Assembly: GCF_015624505.1 (NCBI RefSeq)
Contig: NZ_CP061379.1
Coordinates: 2,976,001-3,040,000 of the forward strand
Direction: 5' to 3'
DNA length: 64,000 nt
Origin: Bradyrhizobium commune
Lineage (GTDB): Bacteria > Pseudomonadota > Alphaproteobacteria > Rhizobiales > Xanthobacteraceae
Every line of letters starts with the position of its first letter. Position 1 is the first letter of the stretch. This document shows, in pieces, positions 8,337-15,673 of this stretch. The notes below the pieces were generated by a model. It did no database searches and was not told the DNA's origin. It saw nothing but the letters and a program-made list of their open reading frames with translations. Position numbers and translations under genes: made by a program.

Positions 8337-9711
8337 GCCGGCGCTTGCGCGGCGGGTATCGGCGTGCGATCTCGCGCGCGACGACGCTCGCAGGCTTGAC
8401 ATTGGCGCCTGCGATCCAGATGTCGCTGACCTTACCGCGCTTGTCGCGGATGCGGCGCACCGGCTCGCCATGGCTGGAGTAGCCGGCAGCCCAGGCTAGC
8501 TTGCCGGTATCGCGGCCGGTCACCTCGATCTCGGCGGCATCCATGAACGGATTGTTGAACTGCGGATTGGCGATCAGCACGCGGTTGCCCATCGGCACGA
8601 AATCTGTCGCGCCCCAAATCGTCCACCAGCGGCCGGTCCAGTCGCGCACGCGACGACCGGCTGCGCCGCGGGTCTTGAACGCGCGCAGGATCTGCATCGC
8701 GCCGTCCATCCAGAACGGCGCCGCGCCGTCGATCGAGTTGCTGAGGATGCTGATTGAGAGTTCGCAAGCAGGGATGGAGCAGGTCCGCGAGATATAGCCC
8801 TGGAAGCCGCCACCATGGCCGAACCAGTCCCAGCCGTCGGTTTTGCCGGCGTTGACGCCGAGACCGTAATAGGCCTCAAAACTCTGCGGCACGCGCCAGT
8901 GATGTCGTGTCATCTCGCGGCGGCTTGCGACCGACAGCACGCTCTTTCTTGCGTTGGGCGCGAGCTGCCCAAAGAAGCGGGCTGTGTCGGCGGCAGTGGC
9001 GACGAAGCCCGCGGCGGACGCCATCGCGTGCGCGGGATTGTCGCCGGGGATGACGCAGCGCTCGCCCAGCGGCACCTTGCGTGTGTGCCCGCGTGCGAAG
9101 GGCGCCCCCTTGGGAAGCGGCGCATCGGGCTCGGTTTCGCGTAAACCCGCCGGCTCAATGATCTCGCGCTTGATCCAGGCAGAGTAGGGCTCCTTCGTCA
9201 CGGCTTCGATGACAAGGCCGATCAGGCCAAAGCCATGATTGGAATATTTGAAGCGCGTGCCGGGCTCGATCGCGGTCGGCAGCTTCAATTCCGCGCGCAG
9301 CTCCTTGGCGTTGAGATAGGGGCGGCTGTCGATGAACTGGCCGGAATCGGCGCCATCGCGCGTCAGCCCGGCGCTGTGCGAAAGCACCTGCGCGATGGTC
9401 GTTTCGGCGACGCGCGGATGCAGGCCGCTGACATGCTGGCCGATGGGATCGTCGAGCCGGAGCTTGCGCTGCTCGCGCAGCTTCATGATGCCGGCCGAGG
9501 TAAAGCTCTTCGAATGCGAGGCGACGCGGAAGCGGTGGCGCGGAGTGAGCCTTTCACCGGTGTCGAGATTGGCGAGGCCGAACGCGTGCTCGGCGACGAC
9601 TTCGCCGCGATGGGCCAACGCGACGATGACGCCGGGCTGCTGGATCGTCGTCTGCTGGAATTCGATCCATGAGCCGATGTAGTCGATCGCGGATCGCAGC
9701 CACGTGTCCAT
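8326..9711 (-). CDS. Serine hydrolase, beta-lactamase/penicillin-binding-like family
   Basis: The 461-aa protein fits the class C beta-lactamase-like / esterase family. It has SHSK (Ser-x-x-Lys nucleophile motif), YSNHG (Tyr-x-Asn) and GHGGG (third motif, HxG type). The extra 100 residues at the C-terminus form the beta-rich accessory domain seen in many such hydrolases. No signal peptide is evident, so it is probably cytoplasmic. Substrate is unknown: an esterase or D-aminopeptidase activity is as likely as beta-lactam hydrolysis. Its 3' end overlaps that of the S10 peptidase gene. Confidence 0.88.
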   Translation of the reverse strand: MDTWLRSAIDYIGSWIEFQQTTIQQPGVIVALAHRGEVVAEHAFGLANLDTGERLTPRHRFRVASHSKSFTSAGIMKLREQRKLRLDDPIGQHVSGLHPRVAETTIAQVLSHSAGLTRDGADSGQFIDSRPYLNAKELRAELKLPTAIEPGTRFKYSNHGFGLIGLVIEAVTKEPYSAWIKREIIEPAGLRETEPDAPLPKGAPFARGHTRKVPLGERCVIPGDNPAHAMASAAGFVATAADTARFFGQLAPNARKSVLSVASRREMTRHHWRVPQSFEAYYGLGVNAGKTDGWDWFGHGGGFQGYISRTCSIPACELSISILSNSIDGAAPFWMDGAMQILRAFKTRGAAGRRVRDWTGRWWTIWGATDFVPMGNRVLIANPQFNNPFMDAAEIEVTGRDTGKLAWAAGYSSHGEPVRRIRDKRGKVSDIWIAGANVKPASVVAREIARRYPPRKRRPTP

Positions 9712-9762
9712 TGCACACCAATTTGCGAGGGAGATCGGTGCGCGAAGCTAGCCGAGAAAGCA

Positions 9763-9795
9763 GAGTGGGCACAACCCGTAAGGTTGTGCCCACTC
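9763..9795 (-). terminator. Long hairpin downstream of the TPR gene
   Basis: GAGTGGGCACAACC and GGTTGTGCCCACTC are perfect 14-bp arms around a 5-nt loop, beginning 23 bp after the stop of the minus-strand TPR gene. No long T-run follows, only TGCTTTCTC, so it is an imperfect intrinsic terminator or an mRNA-stabilising stem. Confidence 0.6.
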
Positions 9796-9817
9796 GCTGA
9801 GTTCAAATATGCGGGTC

Positions 9818-10357
9818 TCAGTAGACCAGCGTCGCGCCGGTCGGCTTGTCGAGCGCTTCGGCAAGCGAGCGATATTCGGAGCTGTTGGTGCCGGCGAGCG
9901 AGGCGATCTTGTTCAGGTGATATTGCGCCTGTTCGCGGTTGCCCTGCTCGAGCTGCCACAAGCCATAATACTGCCAGGTGCGGACGTGGTTCGGATCGTC
10001 CTTCAGCGCGATCTCGTAATAGGCTTTCGACGACTGGTAGTCGCCGAGCTTGCGATAGGAGTAGCCGATCAGATTGGCGACGTCGGCGACGTCGTCGCGC
10101 TTGAGCGACTTCAGCTGGCCGATCGCGCCGGTGTAGTCGTGGTTGTCGTAGATCGTGGTGTAGGCGGTGCGATAGGCCGCGAGGAATTTGGGATCGCTGA
10201 TGGACGAGCTCTTCTTCTTGCCCTTCTTGGACGAGTCCGACTTTGGCGGTGAGGAGGGCTCATCGCTACCCGCGGCATAGGCGCTGGTTAGCACCGGCGC
10301 GGCCGCCAGTGACATGGCGACGAGTCCCGGCACAACAAGCATTGAGAGTTTGCGCAT
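9818..10357 (-). CDS. Exported tetratricopeptide-repeat protein
   Basis: The 179-aa protein starts with a clear signal peptide (MRKLSMLVVPGLVAMSLAAA, with cleavage near SAYAAG). A charged Ser/Lys linker follows, with the KKGKKKSSS stretch. Residues about 70-160 hold TPR-type helices (GQLKSLKRDDVADVANLIGY, then YYEIALKDDPNHVRTW). Such small periplasmic TPR proteins are common in Bradyrhizobium and usually lack an assigned role; protein-protein scaffolding is the general expectation. It is divergent from the small His-rich exported protein at 10608 and followed by a long hairpin. Confidence 0.85.
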   Translation of the reverse strand: MRKLSMLVVPGLVAMSLAAAPVLTSAYAAGSDEPSSPPKSDSSKKGKKKSSSISDPKFLAAYRTAYTTIYDNHDYTGAIGQLKSLKRDDVADVANLIGYSYRKLGDYQSSKAYYEIALKDDPNHVRTWQYYGLWQLEQGNREQAQYHLNKIASLAGTNSSEYRSLAEALDKPTGATLVY

Positions 10358-10465
10358 TGAAGTTCTCCCGTATGGTACGTGGCGATCCTACACGATTGCC
10401 CAAAGACCGGAACACCCAGGGAGCAAAAACATTCCCGGTGACCCCGCCTGTTCCGCCCGATGGCG

Positions 10466-10483
10466 GATGACAAACTTGTCATC
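10466..10483. promoter_or_regulatory. 18-bp palindrome, candidate operator
   Basis: GATGACAA-AC-TTGTCATC is a perfect inverted repeat (8-bp arms, 2-bp centre) in the 250-bp divergent intergenic region between the TPR gene and the His-rich protein. Two direct TTCAG copies 11 bp apart (10510-10514 and 10521-10525) lie closer to the plus-strand gene. The 11-bp phasing resembles OmpR-family sites. The regulator is unknown. Confidence 0.4.
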
Positions 10484-10607
10484 GAGATGAACGGAAGCTG
10501 GCTGAGGGCTTCAGACAGGGTTCAGTGCGCTCCCCCTAGGCTTCCACCTACGATCGAAGGGTTGGCGAGAGGGCGCCGCCTAAGATCCTTCCAAGAGGAG
10601 ACCAACC

Positions 10608-11003
10608 ATGTTGAAGACCATTTCCGCAGCCTTGCTTGCAGCTTCCGTGATCGCAGCCCCGGCCTTCGCCGCCGAGGCGGGCAAGACCACCACGACCACC
10701 GCCCCGGTGATCAAGGCGGATCAGGCCCAGACCAAGGTGTCGAACACTGCCGCGAAACCCGACGCTGCGGCCAAGGCCGACGCGAAGACTGCCGCCGCCA
10801 AGTCTGACGTCAAGTCTACCGTCAAGTCTGACGCCAAGGTCGATGCAAAGGCAAAGGCGATGAACGCCAATGCCGCGATCTCGCCCGACGAGCACAAGAC
10901 GGTGCGGACGCATCGTCATCACCACAAGCATCTGTCGGCCAAGAAGTCGCTGAAGGCGCAGCCGGACGTCACCAAGCCGGTGACGACCGAGAAGCGCAGC
11001 TAA
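10608..11003 (+). CDS. Small exported Ala/Lys-rich protein with a His cluster
   Basis: The 131-aa protein has a signal peptide ending near APAFAAEAG. The mature chain is mostly Ala, Lys, Thr and Asp, with repeated KSDVKS/KSDAK units and no predicted globular fold. Near the C-terminus comes RTHRHHHKHL, a histidine-rich patch that could bind metal. AAGAGGAGACC precedes the ATG, a strong ribosome binding site. I do not recognise a named family; similar small periplasmic proteins are frequent in Bradyrhizobium. A metal-binding or envelope-stress role is only a guess. Confidence 0.75.
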   Translation: MLKTISAALLAASVIAAPAFAAEAGKTTTTTAPVIKADQAQTKVSNTAAKPDAAAKADAKTAAAKSDVKSTVKSDAKVDAKAKAMNANAAISPDEHKTVRTHRHHHKHLSAKKSLKAQPDVTKPVTTEKRS

Positions 11004-11201
11004 CGACTGATCCCGCGCGGCGGCATCCCTGGATTGCCCTGCTGCCGCGTGCGGAGTTCAGGCCCGGCTCGTTCGTCACGCCCTGCGCGCCAGCGCAAGG
11101 TGCGGCGGCGGGCCGGTGCGCCGTTTGCGGAAGCGAATTCCCTTTGCGCAACCTTGGAGCTAGAACGTCTCCTGGTCTGACTGGTCGGAGATTCTGGTCC
11201 C

Positions 11202-11624
11202 TTGGGGCGATTGGCGAAACGTGCGGCGATCCTGGTGCTGCCGCTGGCGCTTGCGGCATGTTTCGGCGGCGACGGTGACCGTCCATCCCTGATGGAGGGG
11301 ACCCAGGCCGGAGGCCCGCAGCCGTTTCCCGACAATTTCCGCAGCGACGCGCTGGCCCTGATGCGCGCCTATCTGAACAATCCGGTCGGCGTGCGAGATG
11401 CCAGCATGGCCGACCCGGTGCTCCGCGAGATCGGCGGCCGGCAGTTCTACGTCAGCTGCCTGCACTTCACGCCGCGCGAGACCGACGGCAGCTACAAGTC
11501 CATGCGCGAGCGGGCCGCCGTCTTCGTCAATGGCCGGGGCGATCGCATCGTCGACCGCGCCAGCGAGCTCTGCACCGGCGCGGTTTACGCACCCTTTCCG
11601 GAACTGGAAAAGATGACGCGATAG
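11202..11624 (+). CDS. Small putative lipoprotein
   Basis: The frame begins with TTG at 11202 (alternative TTG 11211) after CGGAG. There is no ATG before the signal peptide, so a TTG start is needed. The N-terminus AAILVLPLALAAC is a lipobox, with Cys as the first residue of the mature protein, followed by FGGDGD. The remaining 120 residues carry the conserved-looking GRQFYVSCLHFTPRE and SELCTGAVYAPFPEL segments with two more Cys. Family unknown to me. It should be anchored in the envelope. Confidence 0.75.
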   Translation: MGRLAKRAAILVLPLALAACFGGDGDRPSLMEGTQAGGPQPFPDNFRSDALALMRAYLNNPVGVRDASMADPVLREIGGRQFYVSCLHFTPRETDGSYKSMRERAAVFVNGRGDRIVDRASELCTGAVYAPFPELEKMTR

Positions 11625-11911
11625 CGCAAAGCCCACGTTCATCCCGGCCTGCTAGGACAAGAGCCGCCGGAGCCGCTGGATCACATTTCGGCGAGCTTTG
11701 AACGGGGTGGTTCGGCGTTGCGACAAATCGTTACGGCAGGTCTTGCGCGAACGACAAAATGTGTCGGCGCAAGCAGACGTGACGGAACAAAAACGCGTCG
11801 TTGCCACCCCGTCACAGTCTCGAACGATCAACGTTCCGGCATCGCCGCGAAGCAACCAAATTCACGCCACGTTGTTTGCTGAGGGTCGGACGTGAGAGAA
11901 CGGGGATGATC

Positions 11912-12619
11912 ATGAAGACGATTTTGCTCGGTGCAGCAGCTCTGCTTGCGCTGGCTGCACCGGCGGCCGCAGCCGATATGCAGCCGCGCACCTACACCAA
12001 GGCACCGGCCTATACGCCGCCGCAGCTGATCTACAATTGGACCGGTTTCTACATTGGCGGGCATGTCGGCGGCGCGTTCGCCGGCGACAGCACCTTCCAG
12101 TCGAGCGACGCCCGTTTCCTGGGCGGCGTGCAGGGCGGCTTCGACTACCAGTTCGCCCCCAATTGGGTCGTCGGTGTCGAGGCCCAGTATTCCTGGCTGC
12201 CGACCAACAATAACGGCGTCACGTTCCCGCTGGGTACGCAGGTGACCTCCAACACCGACCAGCTCGGCTCGGTGACCGGCCGCATCGGCTATACCTGGGG
12301 TCCCGCGCTGGTCTACGCCAAGGGCGGTTACGCCTGGCGCAACGGCGGCCTCGGCGTCAACATCGCCGGCGTGCCGCAGGGCTTCACCGCCACCGGCAAC
12401 AACAAGGACGGTTACACCGTCGGCGCTGGCCTCGAATACATGTTCGCGCCGAACTGGTCGGCCAAGGCCGAGTACCAGTATTACAACTTCGGCAGCACGA
12501 CGATCACCTCCGGTCCGGCCGACGTCGTCGGCGTCCGCGGCCGGGAGGACGAGCATACCGTCAAGGTCGGCGTGAACTATCGCTTCGGCTGGGGCGGTCC
12601 GGCGGCCTCGCGCTACTAA
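11912..12619 (+). CDS. Outer membrane beta-barrel protein (Omp25/RopB-like)
   Basis: A 235-aa protein (237 if ATG 11906 is used) with a signal peptide ending APAAAADM, followed by YNWTGFYIGGHVGGAF, the standard start of the small 8-stranded porin-like barrels of Rhizobiales. Alternating hydrophobic strands and a terminal VGVNYRFGWGG strand are visible; the extreme C-terminal residues SRY end on an aromatic. These proteins are abundant surface proteins in Bradyrhizobium, where many paralogues occur. A strong terminator follows, and the 287-bp upstream region holds no other gene that I can see. Confidence 0.92.
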   Translation: MKTILLGAAALLALAAPAAAADMQPRTYTKAPAYTPPQLIYNWTGFYIGGHVGGAFAGDSTFQSSDARFLGGVQGGFDYQFAPNWVVGVEAQYSWLPTNNNGVTFPLGTQVTSNTDQLGSVTGRIGYTWGPALVYAKGGYAWRNGGLGVNIAGVPQGFTATGNNKDGYTVGAGLEYMFAPNWSAKAEYQYYNFGSTTITSGPADVVGVRGREDEHTVKVGVNYRFGWGGPAASRY

Positions 12620-12644
12620 AACCTCCAGCAATCGATGTTCTGAC

Positions 12645-12669
12645 AAAGGCCGGCCTCCCGCCGGCCTTT
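12645..12669 (+). terminator. Intrinsic terminator after the beta-barrel gene
   Basis: AAAGGCCGGC and GCCGGCCTTT form perfect 10-bp arms around CTCCC, 26 bp after the stop codon. The right arm ends in TTT followed by CGTTTG. A and T flanks would let it work in both directions. Confidence 0.8.
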
Positions 12670-12707
12670 CGTTTGCAAGCCTGTCAGTTTGCTTTGCGTG
12701 AACCATC

Positions 12708-12723
12708 TGGCGCGTCATTTGCA
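12708..12723 (+). promoter_or_regulatory. Candidate sigma-54 (-24/-12) promoter
   Basis: TGGCGC-GTCAT-TTGCA matches the sigma-54 consensus TGGCAC-N5-TTGCW with one mismatch and correct spacing. It faces the small exported protein gene at 12856, which would have a leader of about 120 nt. A single motif match in a GC-rich genome can arise by chance. Confidence 0.35.
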
Positions 12724-12855
12724 TTCAAACGGTTTGGCGTGCGCCTTCTCACGCGTGTCACGGGGCTCGGGTAAAGCAAAAATAATTTTTGCGACTTACG
12801 GAACGGGCGCTCCGAAGCGTAATTATCGACTTGCCGGGCTGGTGGGACAACGAAC

Positions 12856-13098
12856 ATGCGTATCTTGGCGTCGGTGGTGGTGGTCTCGTGCTTCGTCGCC
12901 CTGCCGTGCTCTGCCCAAACAATCCTCAAATCCGAGCCTCTGATGTTGGCACCTTATGAGGTGGCCTTCGTCAAGGATGCCTCCTGTCCGTCCGGCAAGG
13001 TGCTCAAGGTCACCGGCGCGATCCGCGGGCTGCACCGCCGCAAGGCCTGCGTGGCGCTCGCCGGTGAGCAGGCGTCGCTCGCGACCGCGACGCCCTAG
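12856..13098 (+). CDS. Small exported protein
   Basis: An 80-aa protein with a signal peptide (MRILASVVVVSCFVALPCSA, cleaved before QTILKS). The mature part has two Cys (DASCPSGKV and RRKACVAL), which could form one disulfide, and the block PYEVAFVKDASCP. It looks like a conserved rhizobial family of unknown function, possibly DUF6719, though I cannot confirm the number. An AT-rich palindrome GCAAAAA-TAA-TTTTTGC (12776-12792) and a sigma-54-like motif lie upstream. Confidence 0.72.
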   Translation: MRILASVVVVSCFVALPCSAQTILKSEPLMLAPYEVAFVKDASCPSGKVLKVTGAIRGLHRRKACVALAGEQASLATATP

Positions 13099-13126
13099 GC
13101 AAACCGATCTCCGGTCGGGTCGGATC

Positions 13127-13381
13127 TCACGAATTGAGCTGAAGCTCCATCCTCGATTCCCGCTCGGCGTCGGCCTTGTTCTTGGCGGGGTCCTCGCCTT
13201 GGGCGGCCCGGCACGCCTTGATCTCGTAGTCATTGTCGAGCACCCGGCGCGGCCCCGGCCGCTCCTCGTCGGTGCCGACGTCCACGACGAGTCCGCTCCG
13301 CTGCGCGAGCTTCCAGATGTCGGCCTCGCTCGGATAGGCCTTGCTGATCTGGCTGTCGTTGCAGAACAGGGCGTAGGGCAT
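13127..13381 (-). CDS. Conserved hypothetical small protein
   Basis: I start at ATG 13381, because GGGAG lies seven bases upstream and the sequence before it runs through a long palindrome. The 84-aa product (MPYALFCNDSQISKAYPSEA) is soluble and polar, with a tail rich in Glu, Arg and Lys. No motif identifies it. The middle part, KLAQRSGLVVDVGTDEERPG, looks folded, and codon use is normal, so it is probably a genuine gene of a Bradyrhizobium-specific family. It converges with the exported protein gene at 12856. Confidence 0.7.
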   Translation of the reverse strand: MPYALFCNDSQISKAYPSEADIWKLAQRSGLVVDVGTDEERPGPRRVLDNDYEIKACRAAQGEDPAKNKADAERESRMELQLNS

Positions 13382-13434
13382 CTTCCAGCTCCCATAAACC
13401 GCATCAACGGCCTGCCAAGGAGAGGGTTTCCGGC

Positions 13435-13472
13435 CCGCCACCTTGATCACGGGGCCGTGATCAAGGTGGCGG
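13435..13472. repeat. Perfect 38-bp palindrome
   Basis: Arms at 13435-13452 and 13455-13472 are perfect 18-bp inverted copies around GG. They begin CCGCCACC and include TTGATCACGG. It lies 54 bp upstream of the small gene starting at 13381 and has no T-run, so it is not a simple intrinsic terminator. It could be an operator, a stem in the 5' leader or a mobile-palindrome remnant. Confidence 0.75.
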
Positions 13473-13555
13473 ACCCTGAGTCGTAAACGAGTCCTGAATC
13501 CCGGAAAAAAGAATCCCTGGGACTCCCTGGCCGGAATCAGCGGATGTTTCCGGAC

Positions 13556-13663
13556 ATGACGACCGACCTGAAAACCTCCTGCGGGCACATGCTCTTGCCC
13601 CTGACGCTGGCGCTCCTCAGTGCCTGCGCAGCAAATCTCTGGTTGGTGTGGTCGTGGCTTTGA
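13556..13663 (+). CDS. Possible 35-aa membrane or lipoprotein microprotein
   Basis: ATG 13556 opens a 35-codon frame. It has a polar N-terminus, then LLPLTLALLSACAANLWLV, a hydrophobic stretch containing a lipobox-like LLSAC, and stops at TGA 13661. No strong ribosome binding site is visible. It could be a single-span microprotein, or chance. Low confidence. Confidence 0.25.
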   Translation: MTTDLKTSCGHMLLPLTLALLSACAANLWLVWSWL

Positions 13664-13681
13664 GAGGCTGACGCGGCTCTC

Positions 13682-14092
13682 TCACTCGTCCGCGGGCGGG
13701 CGGGTCGAGGGGGCGCGGATGGCGGCGCGGAGCCTGGTCAGGGTCGCCGCACAATATTCTTCCCGCTCGCGCTCGAAGCGCTCCTGATGCTTCCGGAAAT
13801 TTGCGATGCGGGCTTGCATCTCGGTGCGGAAATCGCCGCTCGCCCGCGGTGGCGGGACAGGCAAGGGCCTGACAGGCAAAGGCTCGGGCGGTGCGGCCTG
13901 CGCCGGCTCGAGTCCGACTGTCGCGGTGCGGACCGAGACGATTTCCGCTGTAAGAATCGGCATGGCCGCCGGGAGGACCGGGGCAGCACCAGAGGTATCC
14001 GGCGGGTGGAAGTCGTCCTTCCTGCCGGTGACCGACTGGACGAAGGCCAGTGTTTGCGCGATCAGTGCGTCGCGCTCCCTGATCCACTTCAT
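13682..14092 (-). CDS. Hypothetical proline-rich protein
   Basis: ATG 14092 is preceded by AGGGTGGTGG and gives a 136-aa protein starting MKWIRERDALIAQTLAFVQS. The middle, about residues 45-85, is rich in Pro and Ala (PPEPLPVRPLPVPPPRA) and probably disordered. The C-terminal 40 residues, TEMQARIANFRKHQERFERE, form a likely coiled coil. An upstream TTG at 14158 would add 22 residues but has no ribosome binding site. No known family recognised; a cytoplasmic scaffold-like role is possible. Confidence 0.65.
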   Translation of the reverse strand: MKWIRERDALIAQTLAFVQSVTGRKDDFHPPDTSGAAPVLPAAMPILTAEIVSVRTATVGLEPAQAAPPEPLPVRPLPVPPPRASGDFRTEMQARIANFRKHQERFEREREEYCAATLTRLRAAIRAPSTRPPADE

Positions 14093-14197
14093 GATCCACC
14101 ACCCTATTAGAGCTATTCCACCAAAGCTCGGGCGCCGAATCAAGAAGGTCACCGGCAAGGGATTGCATATTTTTCCCGGGCGCCCGACATTGCGCGG

Positions 14198-14362
14198 ATG
14201 GGAGCCGGGGAAGACCAGTCCGACGAAGCGCAGGGCTTGAGGCTCGTGCGCGCCTTTTTGTCACTGCCGCCCGACAAGCGGGCGGAGGTGATCGCATTCG
14301 TCGAGGCCTTGGTGCGCGCCCAAGGCCAGCCCGAGGAGGGTCGGGAGGTTTCTCCGACGTGA
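14198..14362 (+). CDS. Small helical protein resembling the tail of an HTH regulator
   Basis: A 54-aa frame from ATG 14198. The core, LVRAFLSLPPDKRAEVIAFV followed by EALVRAQ, looks like the C-terminal segment found after XRE-type helix-turn-helix domains in Rhizobiales. The HTH itself is missing, so this could be a remnant or a genuine small protein. The frame is open upstream to 14111 without an ATG. It is divergent from the proline-rich gene. Confidence 0.4.
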   Translation: MGAGEDQSDEAQGLRLVRAFLSLPPDKRAEVIAFVEALVRAQGQPEEGREVSPT

Positions 14363-14401
14363 GCGCTGGCGCTGGCGCTGGTTGACCTTCGGGACCATCG
14401 C

Positions 14402-14696
14402 ATGGCGGGCGAGGCCGTCCACCAGGCTCGCACCACGACCGAACGTGTCAGCGAACTCTCGGTCGCGGCGACGCGGATCCGCGGCGTCGTCGAGCTGATC
14501 AACACCATTGCCGGCCAGACCAATCTTTTCGCGCTGAACGCCACGATCGAGGCCGCGCGCCGGCGAGGCCGGCCATGGCTTCGCTGTCGTCGCCTCCGAG
14601 GTGAAGACGCTGGCCGAGCAGACTGCGAAGGCGACCGACAGCATCCGGCTAAAGGACGAAGTCGGAAAATTCCTGTCGACGGTGCGCGCCGCCTGA
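14402..14696 (+). pseudogene. Methyl-accepting chemotaxis protein remnant
   Basis: Translation shows [20 protein letters not shown] then [20 protein letters not shown], the hairpin tip of an MCP signalling domain. Directly after, the frame breaks: GCGCGCC stands where GCGCGCGCC is expected, a 2-nt loss in a GC repeat. The other frame then continues [20 protein letters not shown]. After ATDSI it jumps to [15 protein letters not shown], a typical MCP C-terminus, so about 60-100 codons are also deleted. The N-terminal sensor and HAMP parts are absent. It is a decayed gene fragment. Confidence 0.85.
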
Positions 14697-14728
14697 GTTC
14701 GTGCGGCGGCACTCGTCCGCCGTGCCGA

Positions 14729-14842
14729 TCATAGCGCCAGCAAAAGCGCGAACGCGGCGACGAACAGCACGGCCGTCACGATGACGGCCGTTGCCGCGCC
14801 GGCGGCGATTTTGGTTTTCTCTTTGGCCGTGATGGGACGCAT
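14729..14842 (-). CDS. 37-aa single-span membrane microprotein
   Basis: From ATG 14842: a basic N-terminus ([15 protein letters not shown]), then one hydrophobic helix of about 22 residues ending FALLLAL and stop. Such short membrane proteins are common in Bradyrhizobium annotations. No Shine-Dalgarno stands out. It lies between the MCP remnant and the divergent methyltransferase gene. Confidence 0.5.
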   Translation of the reverse strand: MRPITAKEKTKIAAGAATAVIVTAVLFVAAFALLLAL

Positions 14843-14942
14843 GAGGGCTGCATGCTACCTCATGTTGAATTCTGATCCAATCTGTGGTCAGTAGCCGTCC
14901 CCGCGACTCGCGCGGCCAACACCCATTCCCGAAGGTCAAACC

Positions 14943-15662
14943 ATGAGCGACGACGTCAGCGACGGCTGGAGCGCTTCTGCGTCCGCCTGGTTGATCGAGC
15001 AGGGCGAGGACGGCGATTATGGCCGCCGCTTTGTGCTGGATGCGCCGATGCGGGCGCGTGTCGAAGGACGCGGCTTCCGCCGGGCGCTCGATGTCGGCTG
15101 CGGGGAAGGGCGGTTCTGCCGCGTCATGCAGCGCGCTGGCATCCGCACCACCGGCATCGATCCGACCGAGGCGCTGCTTGCGCGCGCCCGGGAACTCGAT
15201 CCGGACGGTGACTACCGGCTCGGCCGCGCCGAGACGATGGAGGTCGATGCGGATTTCGATCTGGTCGTCAGCTATCTCAGCCTGATCGACATGCCCGATC
15301 TCGGCGCGGCGATCGCGAAGATGGTGGCAGCGCTGCGGCCCGGCGGCACGCTCCTGATCGCCAATCTGACCAGCTTCAACACCGCCGGCCAGCCGGACGG
15401 CTGGACGCGCGACGATGATGGCGTCCCGCGCTTCGCCATCGATCACTACATGGACGAGCGGCCGATCTGGCTGAGCTGGCGCGGCATCCGGATCCAGAAC
15501 TGGCACCGCCCGTTGAGCACCTACATGAGGCTGTTGCTCGATCACGGCCTCCAATTGCGCGTGTTCGACGAGCCGGAGCCCACAGGTGGGGCGCCCGAAA
15601 CCATCGCCCGGCATCGCCGCGTGCCTTACTTCCACATCATGGAGTGGCAGCAGCCCGTGTGA
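14943..15662 (+). CDS. Class I SAM-dependent methyltransferase
   Basis: The 239-aa protein shows motif I, ALDVGCGEGRFCRV, around residues 48-61, an acidic GIDPTEALL (motif II), and VVSYLSLIDM with LRPGGTLLIANL (motif III/post III). This is a Methyltransf_11-type Rossmann enzyme. The later WLSWRGIRIQNWHRPLSTYM is typical of a subgroup thought to act on small molecules. The acceptor is unknown. It stands alone: the next gene is convergent and starts a different transcription unit. Confidence 0.88.
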   Translation: MSDDVSDGWSASASAWLIEQGEDGDYGRRFVLDAPMRARVEGRGFRRALDVGCGEGRFCRVMQRAGIRTTGIDPTEALLARARELDPDGDYRLGRAETMEVDADFDLVVSYLSLIDMPDLGAAIAKMVAALRPGGTLLIANLTSFNTAGQPDGWTRDDDGVPRFAIDHYMDERPIWLSWRGIRIQNWHRPLSTYMRLLLDHGLQLRVFDEPEPTGGAPETIARHRRVPYFHIMEWQQPV

Positions 15663-15673
15663 GGTGGTCGCGG

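Noticed and set aside
13450..13461. FNR/FixK box inside the 38-bp palindrome
   Set aside because: TTGAT and ATCAA are 12 bases apart, not the four needed for a FixK box.
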